The notes beneath the pieces were generated by a model. That model ran no database searches. It was not told the origin of the DNA and worked only from the letters and a program-made list of their open reading frames with translations. Positions 45,375-54,126 of a stretch of 64,000 bases of DNA are shown here, piece by piece (position 1 is the first letter of the stretch; every line of letters starts with the position of its first letter). Both the position numbers and the translations under genes were made by a program. The DNA is from Salipaludibacillus sp047795645 (lineage in GTDB: Bacteria > Bacillota > Bacilli > Bacillales > Salisediminibacteriaceae): positions 1,302,001 through 1,366,000 of the forward strand of contig NZ_CP181045.1 in NCBI RefSeq assembly GCF_047795645.1. The letters are read 5' to 3'.

Positions 45375-45899
45375 TTATTTTATTTTATCATCCGCTTTAT
45401 CAACATCGTAATATCCTTTTTCTTTTACCTGCTCGTAATCATTCGTTAAAATTCCTTGAACCGAACGACCTCGATTTTTCTTTCGCCGACGATACTCTTC
45501 GTACAATTCGTCTCCTGAAAAACCTTCATCAATGAGGTTTCTTATAAGCATATCAGATAAATCATCTTTCTTTACTACAATCAACCCCTCCAGATGAACA
45601 ACAATATGCTCTTCTAAACGGTTAACAGAGTCTACTTTGCACACAAACGTCGCAGGGTCATTCGTCCTTTTCGTAATTGTCACTTCTGTCATAAATGACT
45701 GTTTCGTATCGAGATAGTTTTGAAAGTAAGCTTCCCATTCATTGTCAAGGACGGCTTCCAACAACCAGCTTTTGTCTGCCTCTTCTTTATTAATAATTAA
45801 TCCGTCTACTAATGGGATTTGTTTCCTTTTTATTTCTTTAAAGTCTTCCATTTCCTCATCCAATAGAATCATTACCGAACATAATTTAAACGTCTTCAT
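45375..45899 (-). CDS. YwpF-like protein
   Basis: A 174-residue soluble protein resembling YwpF. It starts KTFKLCSVMILLDEEME and has the conserved IPLVDGLIINKEEADKSWLL. The middle part (FMTEVTITKRTNDPATFVCK) looks like beta strands, and the C-terminal ~45 residues are charged and possibly disordered (YEEYRRRKKNRGRSVQG). Role unknown in the family. A possible structured element lies 140-200 nt upstream on the same strand. Confidence 0.6.
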   Translation of the reverse strand: MKTFKLCSVMILLDEEMEDFKEIKRKQIPLVDGLIINKEEADKSWLLEAVLDNEWEAYFQNYLDTKQSFMTEVTITKRTNDPATFVCKVDSVNRLEEHIVVHLEGLIVVKKDDLSDMLIRNLIDEGFSGDELYEEYRRRKKNRGRSVQGILTNDYEQVKEKGYYDVDKADDKIK

Positions 45900-46034
45900 C
45901 TAAATCTCCTTCCACATCTTTTTACATACCTTTATAGTACTACTTCTTCTACGATGAAACATCAATAATCTGTATTTTTTCGAAAAAATGCTACTAGGAT
46001 TTCTAAGGAGACTAAAGCGTTTCACTTGTGACTG

Positions 46035-46100
46035 TGATTAAAAAGCCCGCATAAAGCGAATCCAAGAAATATCGCATCCCTCTAATTTATCGTACGGGCG
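46035..46100 (-). other. Candidate structured RNA element upstream of the ywpF-like gene
   Basis: On the minus strand GCCCGTA (outer arm) pairs with T-GCGGGC about 50 nt later, enclosing a second small hairpin GCGA / TCGC, and TTTTTAA follows. This looks like a terminator-ended small RNA or attenuator. No known riboswitch class was matched. Confidence 0.35.
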
Positions 46101-46198
46101 TAGCAATTCAAAAATATCAAATGATAAATATCATCATAATTGATTCTCTTCAACCAAGGACTGTGATATATTAGGCAAAAAGCCTAAGGAGTCAATAA

Positions 46199-47032
46199 AT
46201 GCAGAAAATCATGATTATTGGAGATCACGATTTCCCACGACCTGATACCATTTCTCAAATCGATCGTATCACTTTTCGAACGGAAGAGGATGACACTTCC
46301 ATACCGATAACGTCAGAAGCGATAACACAGCTTTTAAATATATATGATCACATCATACTTCAACTACCAGTTGATACTCAAGACCAGTTTATACAAGGAG
46401 AACGTACAAGTCTCAATCAATTCATCACAAGTCTCTTTTTAATTGTCGCAAAAGAAACAAACACGAATCTTCACATCCAAACAAATGATGACTTCACGCA
46501 AATAAGCGGTATATCTCCACTCTTATTATTGGAACAGAATGATTCAACGTTCGTCTCACTCTCAAGAAAAACCTATCTAGCGTCCAGACATACCGTAACT
46601 TCTGTGCAAAAATGGCAGACAAACGTCATTCATCAAGCCGATGAAGTCGCCTATCAGTACTACTCTTGGCTTCAGCCGTTCACAAAAAAGATCATCAGAA
46701 TCGAACAAGTTCGAAATGGCGTTCATTTTAAAATCACCGGTTTTCCTGTTCCACTACTTATTTTGCAAAAAGTAACACCACAATTATCACCACTGATGAG
46801 CGAATGGAACATGAAAGGTGGACTATTAAACAAAGTTTCCAAAAAGAAAAAAGCCTCCGAAGGGAGACTTTGGTTTATTGTGTCTGAACAGCATCAACCA
46901 CCGATAGTTTTCAGCGCACTGACTCACTTTCGTCCAGCTTTACCTTGGCCCATCTACAAATTAACCCAAGGGTTAATTCACCCATTTGTGATGAACCAAT
47001 TTAGCAAGCAGCACATGAACAAGACTGATTAA
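46199..47032 (+). CDS. Protein of unknown function, 277 aa
   Basis: I do not recognise this 277-residue protein. It starts like a Rossmann strand (QKIMIIGDHDFPRP) but lacks the glycine-rich loop of dinucleotide-binding proteins. The middle (NTNLHIQTNDDFTQISGISP) could be another alpha/beta layer. The C-terminal third is basic (LLNKVSKKKKASEGR) and ends in FRPALPWPIYKLTQGLIHPF. No membrane helices or signal peptide. CTAAGGAG precedes the ATG by 7-8 nt. It converges on the DUF2207 gene with a 9-nt gap. Confidence 0.7.
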   Translation: MQKIMIIGDHDFPRPDTISQIDRITFRTEEDDTSIPITSEAITQLLNIYDHIILQLPVDTQDQFIQGERTSLNQFITSLFLIVAKETNTNLHIQTNDDFTQISGISPLLLLEQNDSTFVSLSRKTYLASRHTVTSVQKWQTNVIHQADEVAYQYYSWLQPFTKKIIRIEQVRNGVHFKITGFPVPLLILQKVTPQLSPLMSEWNMKGGLLNKVSKKKKASEGRLWFIVSEQHQPPIVFSALTHFRPALPWPIYKLTQGLIHPFVMNQFSKQHMNKTD

Positions 47033-47041
47033 CGAGATAAT

Positions 47042-48076
47042 CTATTCGGAAAAATCACTAAACTCTTCTTGTATAGCGTCATCACTATGCCCAACTGGAG
47101 ACACCACTTGTTCCAAAGAAGCTTCCAAATCATCGATCATATGTTTCCCTTCAAAGGAGATCGCCGTTACCCCCGGTGTCATCGCAAAATAAAGTGGAAA
47201 CTGTTGATCACGCAACGACACTTGTGATGCTTCACGAATCGGAAACTGCTTTATATAATCATCCTTCACACCGAAAGCAATCGCATAGACAAGATTAGCT
47301 GTTAACTTTTTGCCTTCTTCAATATTTTTCTCGGGTAGTCTCGTTAAACCGTCAATAAATGGCTTCCACCTCTCCTGTTCCACTCGACCTGCGTGCGTCA
47401 TCGATGAACCAGAAAGCATCAAGACAAACGTCGTTACGCCTCCTACAAGATAAAGAATGCTTAATAACGCAGATGCAACAATCCAGGCACTACCAATTAG
47501 AATCATTAAAATAGAGACTACTAACAATACCCGCTTATAGATAGGAAATGTAGCTAGCAGCCCCTTCTGCTTGAGCTCTTCTTTCATCGTTTGCTCCCAT
47601 TCATCAAGACGATGAATAAACCGTTCACGTTGAGCTTTGTCCTTCGTATATATTAAAAGGTCATCGACATAAAACACGCCGTCCTGACCAACATCGTATA
47701 AAAGCCAATCTAGCAAATATTGATCGTCACGGGACGTTGCCTGAAACTCTGCTCCTTCAATAGAAAAATAATACGTCGGTCCCCGCTTATCTTCGTTTAA
47801 AGTAATGATTCGCTTTCGCACTAAATTTAACAATCCCGCAGTAATGTGTCGAGTATATACTCCACGTCCGTAAAGAAATTGTGCAATCAACGGAGGTGAA
47901 AAAGTTTGAAAGTCTGACTCAGTTAACCGTTTCTTTTCACCAACCATCGATCTCCTTTTCAATCGTTCCAGAGCCATTACGGCAAACACAACTACTACAA
48001 GAAAGATAAAAAGTAGTAAAAAGCCAGTCTCGAATGTCGCAATCAACATCAGATTAAACGATTGGAACGCATTCAT
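47042..48076 (-). CDS. DUF2207-like membrane protein lacking the N-terminal domain
   Basis: A 344-residue membrane protein with one N-terminal helix (~10-38), a cytoplasmic winged-helix-like part (PPLIAQFLYGRGVYTRHITA, GLLNLVRKRIITL), two central helices (~185-235) and a cytoplasmic C-terminal domain (LVYAIAFGVKDDYIKQF). This is the C-terminal half of DUF2207 proteins, which normally begin with a ~200-residue extracytoplasmic beta domain and signal peptide, both absent here. I start at ATG 48076, just after GGAGGTGGAAGG. Function unknown. It is 22 nt from the TVP38 gene upstream. Confidence 0.68.
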   Translation of the reverse strand: MNAFQSFNLMLIATFETGFLLLFIFLVVVVFAVMALERLKRRSMVGEKKRLTESDFQTFSPPLIAQFLYGRGVYTRHITAGLLNLVRKRIITLNEDKRGPTYYFSIEGAEFQATSRDDQYLLDWLLYDVGQDGVFYVDDLLIYTKDKAQRERFIHRLDEWEQTMKEELKQKGLLATFPIYKRVLLVVSILMILIGSAWIVASALLSILYLVGGVTTFVLMLSGSSMTHAGRVEQERWKPFIDGLTRLPEKNIEEGKKLTANLVYAIAFGVKDDYIKQFPIREASQVSLRDQQFPLYFAMTPGVTAISFEGKHMIDDLEASLEQVVSPVGHSDDAIQEEFSDFSE

Positions 48077-48098
48077 TCCTTCCACCTCCAAGAAAAAG

Positions 48099-48767
48099 TC
48101 ATTTCACTTTCTTACGATAAAATCGGCTAAAGTAAAAGATTGCAACGGCGGTAGCAAAAAGCAAATAACCTACTAAATAAGGGATATACTGATTGTCCCT
48201 CATCCAAAGTGGAGCCGACAAAAGACTCAATAACCACACCATCGAAATATTCCCCAGTACAGTAGACCATAAATAAGTTCGCTGGTTAATTGGGCTCAAT
48301 CCGGCAGCAATAGAAATTAAATTACTCGGCATCACCGGGATACTTCGTAAAAAAACGATCATGAATACACCATATGAGGAAATCAGGTTAAAAATATAAG
48401 AAAGCTTTTCTTCATTTTTATTCCAATATTTTTGTACAAACTTTTCACTGGCTGATTTTGTTAGCCAAAAGCAAACCATTGCTCCTAAGCAGGTTCCAAT
48501 CAAACTAAATACGAAACCACCTAACATTCCAAAAGAAATAAAATGAATCATGATTAAAATAAGAATTGGAAAAAGCGTCACGACATTTTGAATCATCATT
48601 AACGGAATTGTAATGAATAAAATGCCATAGCCCAACTCTGCAAATAACTCATCTGTAAAATAACTTAAATTATCCTCTCTAAGTTGTATAACCCATTCCC
48701 AATTAAACACGACTAAAAGAATGCTTGCTACAACAGCGAAAATGACTATTATTCTTTTCAATTTCAT
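48099..48767 (-). CDS. TVP38/TMEM64 family membrane protein
   Basis: A 222-residue DedA-superfamily (SNARE-associated/VTT domain) membrane protein with five or six helices. The family core is FLRSIPVMPSNLISIAAGLS, preceded by the GFVFSLIGTCLGAMVCFWLT re-entrant region. Members are thought to move lipids across membranes or affect membrane potential. ATG at 48767 lies close to TTAGGTG. It probably forms a two-gene operon with the DUF2207-like gene. Confidence 0.85.
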   Translation of the reverse strand: MKLKRIIVIFAVVASILLVVFNWEWVIQLREDNLSYFTDELFAELGYGILFITIPLMMIQNVVTLFPILILIMIHFISFGMLGGFVFSLIGTCLGAMVCFWLTKSASEKFVQKYWNKNEEKLSYIFNLISSYGVFMIVFLRSIPVMPSNLISIAAGLSPINQRTYLWSTVLGNISMVWLLSLLSAPLWMRDNQYIPYLVGYLLFATAVAIFYFSRFYRKKVK

Positions 48768-48829
48768 CACACCTAAAAGTATAAGAAAATAGCTTACACC
48801 TCATTATAGCGAACTCCTATAGGAAAAGT

Positions 48830-48860
48830 AAAAGAAACAGGCATTATAGCCTGTTTCTAC
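48830..48860 (-). terminator. Terminator after the MFS gene at 48.9 kb
   Basis: Perfect 10-bp stem AGAAACAGGC / GCCTGTTTCT with a 6-nt loop; T-rich after it on the minus strand. Confidence 0.82.
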
Positions 48861-48915
48861 TTTTAGAGCACTTTTTATAGAACGGATCAAAAAAACGTCT
48901 TTTTTTACAAGTGTA

Positions 48916-50082
48916 TTAGTCTGAAGCAAGTGCCTGTCTTCTTTCACGTTTCAAATAAACATAACGATAAACGAGTGAAGTGATTAATCCAACAGACGCC
49001 AAGCCAAACATGACCATATATAACGTTCGCAAATCAAAAGCATCGATGATCGCTCCACCAAGAACAGAGCCAATCACTCCAGCCACCCCGAAAAATACGG
49101 AAATAAATAATAGATGACCAGTAGATTCCAATTCTTCCGGAACGAGCTTTGTTACAAATTGGAAAGCCATTAAATAAAAGGTAGCAAATGCCATGCCATG
49201 AAGAACTTGAATAAACAATACATACGTTGGATCAGGTACAAATGACATTAAAAACCATCTTAATACATAGATACCAGCAGCAATCGCAATATAAGTTAAA
49301 ATATGATATCTACTAAATAAATAGACACTAAATGCGAATACAGCCGCCTCTGTTATGACACCGATAAACCAAGCAACTCCGATCAGCGACTCATTTCCAC
49401 CTAATTCAACGATGTAGAGCCCAATAAAGGAATCATTCATCCTGTGCGTCAGACTGATCGAGAAAATCAACAAGAAGAAAAACAGCAACTGCTTGTTTTT
49501 TAACAACTTAAAAGCACCTATCAACTGTACTGGTTTCTTAGAAGGTTCACTATCAGGAGCAAGATATGCAAATATGAGGGCAATAACAAGGAATGTCGCA
49601 AAAACATAATAAATATTAGCAATCCCAATGGCAGTTAAAATAAATCCGCTGACTAAAGACGCTGTGCCGAAACCTAACGAACCCCACATTCGTATGCTTC
49701 CAAATGGTACTTTTCTTTGAATAGATACTTTTTGGGCAAGGCTGTCACCTAATCCACCTGCAGGAGACATAAATGAAAAGAAAAAATATAGTAGAAAAAG
49801 TAAAAAGATGAATTCAGTCACTTGAAAAACGAGAAACCCGATCGCCAATGCACTCGATAAGCAAAGTAACAAAATTCGTTTCACTGTTTTCCAACGATCA
49901 CTCATAAATCCCCAAAAAGGTTGCGCAATGATCGCTGCCGCTGGTCCTACGGCAAGTAATAAACCAATTTCAGATCCATTTAGACCTAAATATTGAAAAT
50001 AAACCGGTAAATAACTAACCATAATTGTCATGGAGGCGTGAAAAAAGAACAACATTCCTTTTAGTTTCCAAACTGATTTCAT
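48916..50082 (-). CDS. Major facilitator superfamily transporter, YwbF/HcaT-like
   Basis: A 388-residue, 12-helix transporter resembling the nucleoside:H+ symporter/phenylpropionate permease (MFS_1_like) group. The signature region is LLLAVGPAAAIIAQPFWGFM followed by SDRWKTVKRIL. The second half repeats the pattern with HGMAFATFYLMAFQFVTKLV. The substrate is unknown. The longer frame to 50127 has no site; ATG at 50082 follows AAAGGATATTTT. Monocistronic. Confidence 0.83.
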   Translation of the reverse strand: MKSVWKLKGMLFFFHASMTIMVSYLPVYFQYLGLNGSEIGLLLAVGPAAAIIAQPFWGFMSDRWKTVKRILLLCLSSALAIGFLVFQVTEFIFLLFLLYFFFSFMSPAGGLGDSLAQKVSIQRKVPFGSIRMWGSLGFGTASLVSGFILTAIGIANIYYVFATFLVIALIFAYLAPDSEPSKKPVQLIGAFKLLKNKQLLFFFLLIFSISLTHRMNDSFIGLYIVELGGNESLIGVAWFIGVITEAAVFAFSVYLFSRYHILTYIAIAAGIYVLRWFLMSFVPDPTYVLFIQVLHGMAFATFYLMAFQFVTKLVPEELESTGHLLFISVFFGVAGVIGSVLGGAIIDAFDLRTLYMVMFGLASVGLITSLVYRYVYLKRERRQALASD

Positions 50083-50245
50083 AAAATATCCTTTCTTAAT
50101 TAAGAAAAGTGCTAGAACATAGAGCACTCGTATTTGATAAGCTAATCCTCGAGGGAAGAGAATAACTCACGAAATATCATTCTCCATCCCGATTTATCAT
50201 AATATATCTCTTTCACGAAAAAATTATTGCACGTAAAGGTATTAT

Positions 50246-51460
50246 TTAAAGTAACCAATCATTTTCAAAAAGAAACGTTGGATCTAAATCTATAAATACA
50301 TACTGCTCAGAATCAATCGGGTATGAATACGTTCGAATCAATTCATTTGTTTCAATATCTCGATATTTATCCGAAAGCATCCCTGTTTTTTGATGTTTCA
50401 TTTGCATAATTTGAGCTAAAAAATACGTTCGCCAGCTCCAGTTTTTCCCTATAGCATCATCATCAAATTCCCAGTCATGATCATCTACTTTTAACCAGTT
50501 TGCACTTTTTTGGTACCCGTATATATCGCAAATGTAGACACGGAATGAAACATTTTCCGTCGCCTTCGAAATATATTCCGCCAAAGGATCACTGATTAGC
50601 TCTTTCCCTCTTAACGTTTCGACAATTTTTTCATCCATCCATTGAAGAAAGTCTGCTTGTTGCTGCAGCTTACGGTGGGCCATATCTATAAATGTATGGA
50701 TATCTTTTTCTAACTTAGCTTTTGATGCGTACGGATCAATAAAATTATCGACAGATTTTTGCATATAAACACCCTGTAAGTACCTACCACCATGTTTCCA
50801 GGCCGTATGAAGGTGATGAGAATTTTGTATCCCTTTAAAATGAAGAGACGCACCAATTTTCCGTGCAAACGTTGACAGTGCGTTTAACACATCCCGATAT
50901 GTAGAGTAATTTGTCCCTTCCTTTAGATCCGATAAATCAACTTTAATTAAGTTGGGCTCTAGTTTAGAAAAGTGATCTAAATTCGCATCGTTGGTACGGA
51001 TATCATCTAAAGACACTTGATATCCGCTTGCTTTCATATACAAAAGCATATGGCTTAAATCATTGATATCACCTAAATAATCGTTCATCCTAAATTCAAA
51101 AACAACGCGATCATGTTGTAACCCTTGTTTTTGATATCTCTCAAAGTTTTCCATTAACTCCTCAAGGCAATGCAGTTGAACAAGTGTGGCAGGATCAATA
51201 TTAAAAAATAACCGTGGATGATCAGGAAAACTAGCCGCGTACTTCACTGCTTTGCGATGTATTTCCTTATCAACTTCCCATTTATATTCAACAGGTACAG
51301 CTGGATCTAAAAAAAACGGAGCTAATGATTGAGCCTCCCCGTTTAAATCAATCCTACCGACTACTTCGTAACCAATAATTCGATATTCCTCAGAATTCAT
51401 AATTGGTTGAAACTTCGGAAAGACGAGAGATACATTTTCTATTACATCTAATGGGTCCAC
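50246..51460 (-). CDS. ykuI: YkuI-like EAL-domain protein with degenerate active site
   Basis: A 404-residue protein with an N-terminal EAL domain (~10-245) and a C-terminal YkuI_C/PAS-like domain (~255-404). The EAL signature is replaced by YEVVGR. The E of the LTE-type motif is changed (VFEFRMND), and the AEGVE loop reads FKGIQ. The two Asp of LDDIRTND and the Lys in LIKVDLS remain. Cyclic-di-GMP phosphodiesterase activity is therefore unlikely, and ligand binding is more plausible, as reported for B. subtilis YkuI. The symbol rests on overall architecture and length (B. subtilis about 407 aa). Confidence 0.85.
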   Translation of the reverse strand: MDPLDVIENVSLVFPKFQPIMNSEEYRIIGYEVVGRIDLNGEAQSLAPFFLDPAVPVEYKWEVDKEIHRKAVKYAASFPDHPRLFFNIDPATLVQLHCLEELMENFERYQKQGLQHDRVVFEFRMNDYLGDINDLSHMLLYMKASGYQVSLDDIRTNDANLDHFSKLEPNLIKVDLSDLKEGTNYSTYRDVLNALSTFARKIGASLHFKGIQNSHHLHTAWKHGGRYLQGVYMQKSVDNFIDPYASKAKLEKDIHTFIDMAHRKLQQQADFLQWMDEKIVETLRGKELISDPLAEYISKATENVSFRVYICDIYGYQKSANWLKVDDHDWEFDDDAIGKNWSWRTYFLAQIMQMKHQKTGMLSDKYRDIETNELIRTYSYPIDSEQYVFIDLDPTFLFENDWLL

Positions 51461-51527
51461 AAAGAGATCCCCCTTTTTTGACTAAATCTATCATTGTTTA
51501 ACAATATTATACCATGACTAACAATAT

Positions 51528-52403
51528 TCAGGTTTTTTGTAGATCATTCAATAACCTTAGTGCTTCACTGTAAGGTAGTTTTGTAACACCAATCTCTTCT
51601 CCTACCCTTCCAAATGACTCGTGATGAAAATCAGATCCGCCCGTTTTATAAATTTTTATGTTTAATTTCGCTTCAATTTTTTCCGCCAAACGTTGAAACC
51701 TTTCGACATGGGAAGGATCGTGATCTCGGTGGTACACTTCAATTCCATCTAATCGATAATCATGAAACCACTCGGAAATTTGATCATCAAGATCGTAATA
51801 AACAGGATGAGCAACAATCGCTACTCCTCCCGCTTGATGAATCAAAGAGATTGCTTCTTGAGGGTTCATCTCATCTTCTTTCAATACATAACAAGGTTTT
51901 CCATAGCCTAAATATTTTTCAAAAGCTTCTTGGACAGATTGAACGTCACCACTTTCTATCAAAGCTTTTGCCAAGTGAGGCCTAGAAAATGTCTCACCTG
52001 TAACTTGTGCTTTCACATTTTCTAGCGTGATATTTAACCCGTGGTCTTGACACTTCTTGATCATTAAATCCATTCGTTCTTTTCGCATTTTACGGTGAAA
52101 AGCCAACTTATCTTGCAACGTTTGACTGTCAATATTAATTCCGTAGCCTAAAATATCAACACTAACTCCATCAACACGAGTCGATAACTCTATCCCATTA
52201 ATAAATGTCATCTGATATTGTTCCGCTACTTTTCGTGCGGCATCAATACCAACTGTTGTATCATGATCAGTAAGGGAGACGATATTTAAACCTGCTTTTG
52301 CACATTTTTCCATTAACACTTCAGGAGAATAACCACCATCAGAAGAAGTGGAGTGCATGTGAATATCTGCTTTTAGATCTCTCTCTTTGTTTCCACCGTT
52401 CAT
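51528..52403 (-). CDS. PHP-domain phosphoesterase, TrpH/RnaAM-like
   Basis: A 291-residue metal-dependent phosphoesterase. The PHP metal-binding motifs are present: DIHMHSTSSDG near residue 15, SLTDHDTTVG, VAIVAHPVYY, and GGSDFHHESFG. In E. coli the related RNase AM (YciV) removes nucleotides from RNA 5' ends and acts on 3',5'-pAp; the substrate here is unproven. The ATG at 52403 overlaps the nadE stop as ATGA; a GTG 9 nt upstream is the alternative. It is co-translated with nadE. Confidence 0.85.
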   Translation of the reverse strand: MNGGNKERDLKADIHMHSTSSDGGYSPEVLMEKCAKAGLNIVSLTDHDTTVGIDAARKVAEQYQMTFINGIELSTRVDGVSVDILGYGINIDSQTLQDKLAFHRKMRKERMDLMIKKCQDHGLNITLENVKAQVTGETFSRPHLAKALIESGDVQSVQEAFEKYLGYGKPCYVLKEDEMNPQEAISLIHQAGGVAIVAHPVYYDLDDQISEWFHDYRLDGIEVYHRDHDPSHVERFQRLAEKIEAKLNIKIYKTGGSDFHHESFGRVGEEIGVTKLPYSEALRLLNDLQKT

Positions 52404-53230
52404 GATTGCCACCAGTGATCGTAGCGCGTTACGGGAAGTTGACGTTTGTGTTCGGTCATTTTGTAACGTTTCTCCAGTCTTTCTTTCACATTACTAGGAA
52501 CTTCTTTTCCTTCCAAATAATCATCAATCTGATCATATGTCATCCCTAATGCCTCTTCATCAGCCAATAATGGTTGATCATCTTCAAGATCCGCTGTTGG
52601 TGCTTTTTCGTACAGCCTCTTTGGTGCTTTCAATTCTTTCAAGATCGCTTTCCCTTGACGTTTATTCAATCCAAATAAAGGGGCAATATCACACGCTCCA
52701 TCACCAAACTTCGTGAAAAATCCAGTAACAGCCTCCGCAGCATGATCGGTACCAACCACTAAACATTGTGACTGTGCAGCAAGGTCATACTGAGCTTTCA
52801 TTCGTTCTCTCGCTTTCGTATTACCTTTAACGAAATCGCTCATCTTTTCCCCTGTCGCTTTATGAAACTGATCAAATGAAGCATCAACTGCAGGTTTTAT
52901 ATTAAACGTTACCCGTTGATATGGTTGGATAAAATCCAATGCTATTTGCGCATCATCCTCATCTGCTTGCACGCCATGAGGCAAACGAACAGCGAAGAAT
53001 GTATATTTATCTGTGTTTTCTTCTGCATTTAGTTCTTCCATTGCTAATTGAATTAACCTTCCTGCTAGAGAAGAGTCTTGTCCACCAGAAATTCCGAGGA
53101 CATATCCTCTCAACCCAGTTTTTTTCAAATAGGCTTTTAAGAAATCTATTCTAGATTTAATCTCTTCGTTTGTATCAATACTAGATTTCACTTTCAAACT
53201 CGCAATAATATCTTGTTGCAAATGTAGCAT
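52400..53230 (-). CDS. nadE: NH3-dependent NAD+ synthetase
   Basis: NadE amidates deamido-NAD with ammonia and ATP in the last step of NAD synthesis. The PP-loop ATP motif is GISGGQDSSLAGRL, with SxGxxDS near residue 48-54. The second conserved segment is CLVVGTDHAAEAVTGFFTKF. The C-terminal KTPTADL-like loop appears as EKAPTADLEDDQP. The 276-residue length from ATG 53230 matches B. subtilis NadE (272). Other in-frame ATGs at 53242 and earlier lie on the AAAGGG ribosome site. No glutaminase domain is present, so free ammonia is the nitrogen donor. Confidence 0.94.
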   Translation of the reverse strand: MLHLQQDIIASLKVKSSIDTNEEIKSRIDFLKAYLKKTGLRGYVLGISGGQDSSLAGRLIQLAMEELNAEENTDKYTFFAVRLPHGVQADEDDAQIALDFIQPYQRVTFNIKPAVDASFDQFHKATGEKMSDFVKGNTKARERMKAQYDLAAQSQCLVVGTDHAAEAVTGFFTKFGDGACDIAPLFGLNKRQGKAILKELKAPKRLYEKAPTADLEDDQPLLADEEALGMTYDQIDDYLEGKEVPSNVKERLEKRYKMTEHKRQLPVTRYDHWWQS

Positions 53231-53265
53231 AGTACTTATCATCCCTTTCATCATTAGTATAAAGA

Positions 53266-53592
53266 TTACTTCAGTTGTTCATTGGCCTGCAACTTACTTT
53301 GCAAATAAAGCAGTTTTTCTGCGCAGCCTTCATTCAATAAAATTTGCTCTTCTGTTTCTCCAAGAAGATCAAAATGTGGGAATTCATCCCGTTCGTGAAT
53401 CCATTTTTCTTTTAATCCATATTTTTTTCCCCAAGTCACTAATGTATTACGATTTGAACAGGCTGCCTTCGTAACAGTCTTATATTGAGGGAAACGAGAA
53501 TCGTGCCAAAAGTGGGTTAGAAAAGATATATGTCCCTGTTTTGCTTTTTCTTTCCAGCGGGATAATTCCGTTTTTTTCACTCCAAATGCCAT
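53266..53592 (-). CDS. yneQ: YneQ-like protein
   Basis: A 108-residue protein matching YneQ: AFGVKKTELSRWKEKAKQG, then FLTHFWHDSRFPQYKTVTKA, ACSNRNTLVTWGKKYGLKE, and HFDLLGETEEQILLNEG. It is basic in the first two-thirds with conserved Trp and His residues, which looks like a small nucleic-acid-binding or enzyme-accessory protein, but its function is unknown. GGAAGGAGATC precedes the ATG. It lies upstream of nadE with a 35-nt gap, and near tlp and the yneP-like gene as in the B. subtilis yne region. Confidence 0.82.
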   Translation of the reverse strand: MAFGVKKTELSRWKEKAKQGHISFLTHFWHDSRFPQYKTVTKAACSNRNTLVTWGKKYGLKEKWIHERDEFPHFDLLGETEEQILLNEGCAEKLLYLQSKLQANEQLK

Positions 53593-53773
53593 TTCAGATC
53601 TCCTTCCACAATTCTATTTAATAATAGAATGCAAGTAGATTCAAGGGAAACCCTTTGTGTTGTCAAATAATATAACACACTTTCCCTATTGTGAAGATTC
53701 TACACATGTGTCGTTGCATCATCTTCATAATCCTTCCCTTTAAAGATGTTGTACAGAATTTAATCTATAAAAA

Positions 53774-53816
53774 CTGAAAGCCCAAATGTATCTAATTTCC
53801 ACATTTGGGCTTTCTA
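53774..53816 (-). terminator. Terminator after tlp
   Basis: Perfect 14-bp stem GAAAGCCCAAATGT / ACATTTGGGCTTTC with an 11-nt loop. On the minus strand AGTTTTTAT follows. Confidence 0.9.
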
Positions 53817-53825
53817 GTTTTTTAC

Positions 53826-54059
53826 TTATTCGTCGATTCTCCCGTGTTCTCGATCCTCGTGTTCGTCTTTTATCTCGTTTCTAAACGACTCAATGCTTTC
53901 TTCACGCCGATCATTCTTTTGTCTAATCGCGTGTTTTTCATCTTTAGATAAATCACCATTATTTAGCGTTTCTTCCGCTGCTTCAATATTATTCTCTGTA
54001 TTCCTTACCATCGATTGCAATCTTTCTACGTTATTAGAACGATCATCTTTGTTTGCCAT
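53826..54059 (-). CDS. tlp: Tlp, thioredoxin-like small acid-soluble spore protein
   Basis: A 77-residue, hydrophilic, Glu/Asn/Arg-rich spore protein. It shows the Tlp pattern NVERLQSMVRNTENNIEAAE, then EKHAIRQKNDRREESIESFR. Tlp is made in the forespore under sigma-G in B. subtilis and degraded at germination. The ATG at 54059 has GGAGGATGG upstream; the preceding GTG belongs to the spacer. In B. subtilis tlp is cotranscribed with sspN; here sspN is 5 kb away. Confidence 0.9.
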   Translation of the reverse strand: MANKDDRSNNVERLQSMVRNTENNIEAAEETLNNGDLSKDEKHAIRQKNDRREESIESFRNEIKDEHEDREHGRIDE

Positions 54060-54126
54060 CACAAACCATCCTCCTTTTTCTGTCTTACACTGATAGTCTG
54101 TTCGACAAGCAAAAAATCATTCGTGA

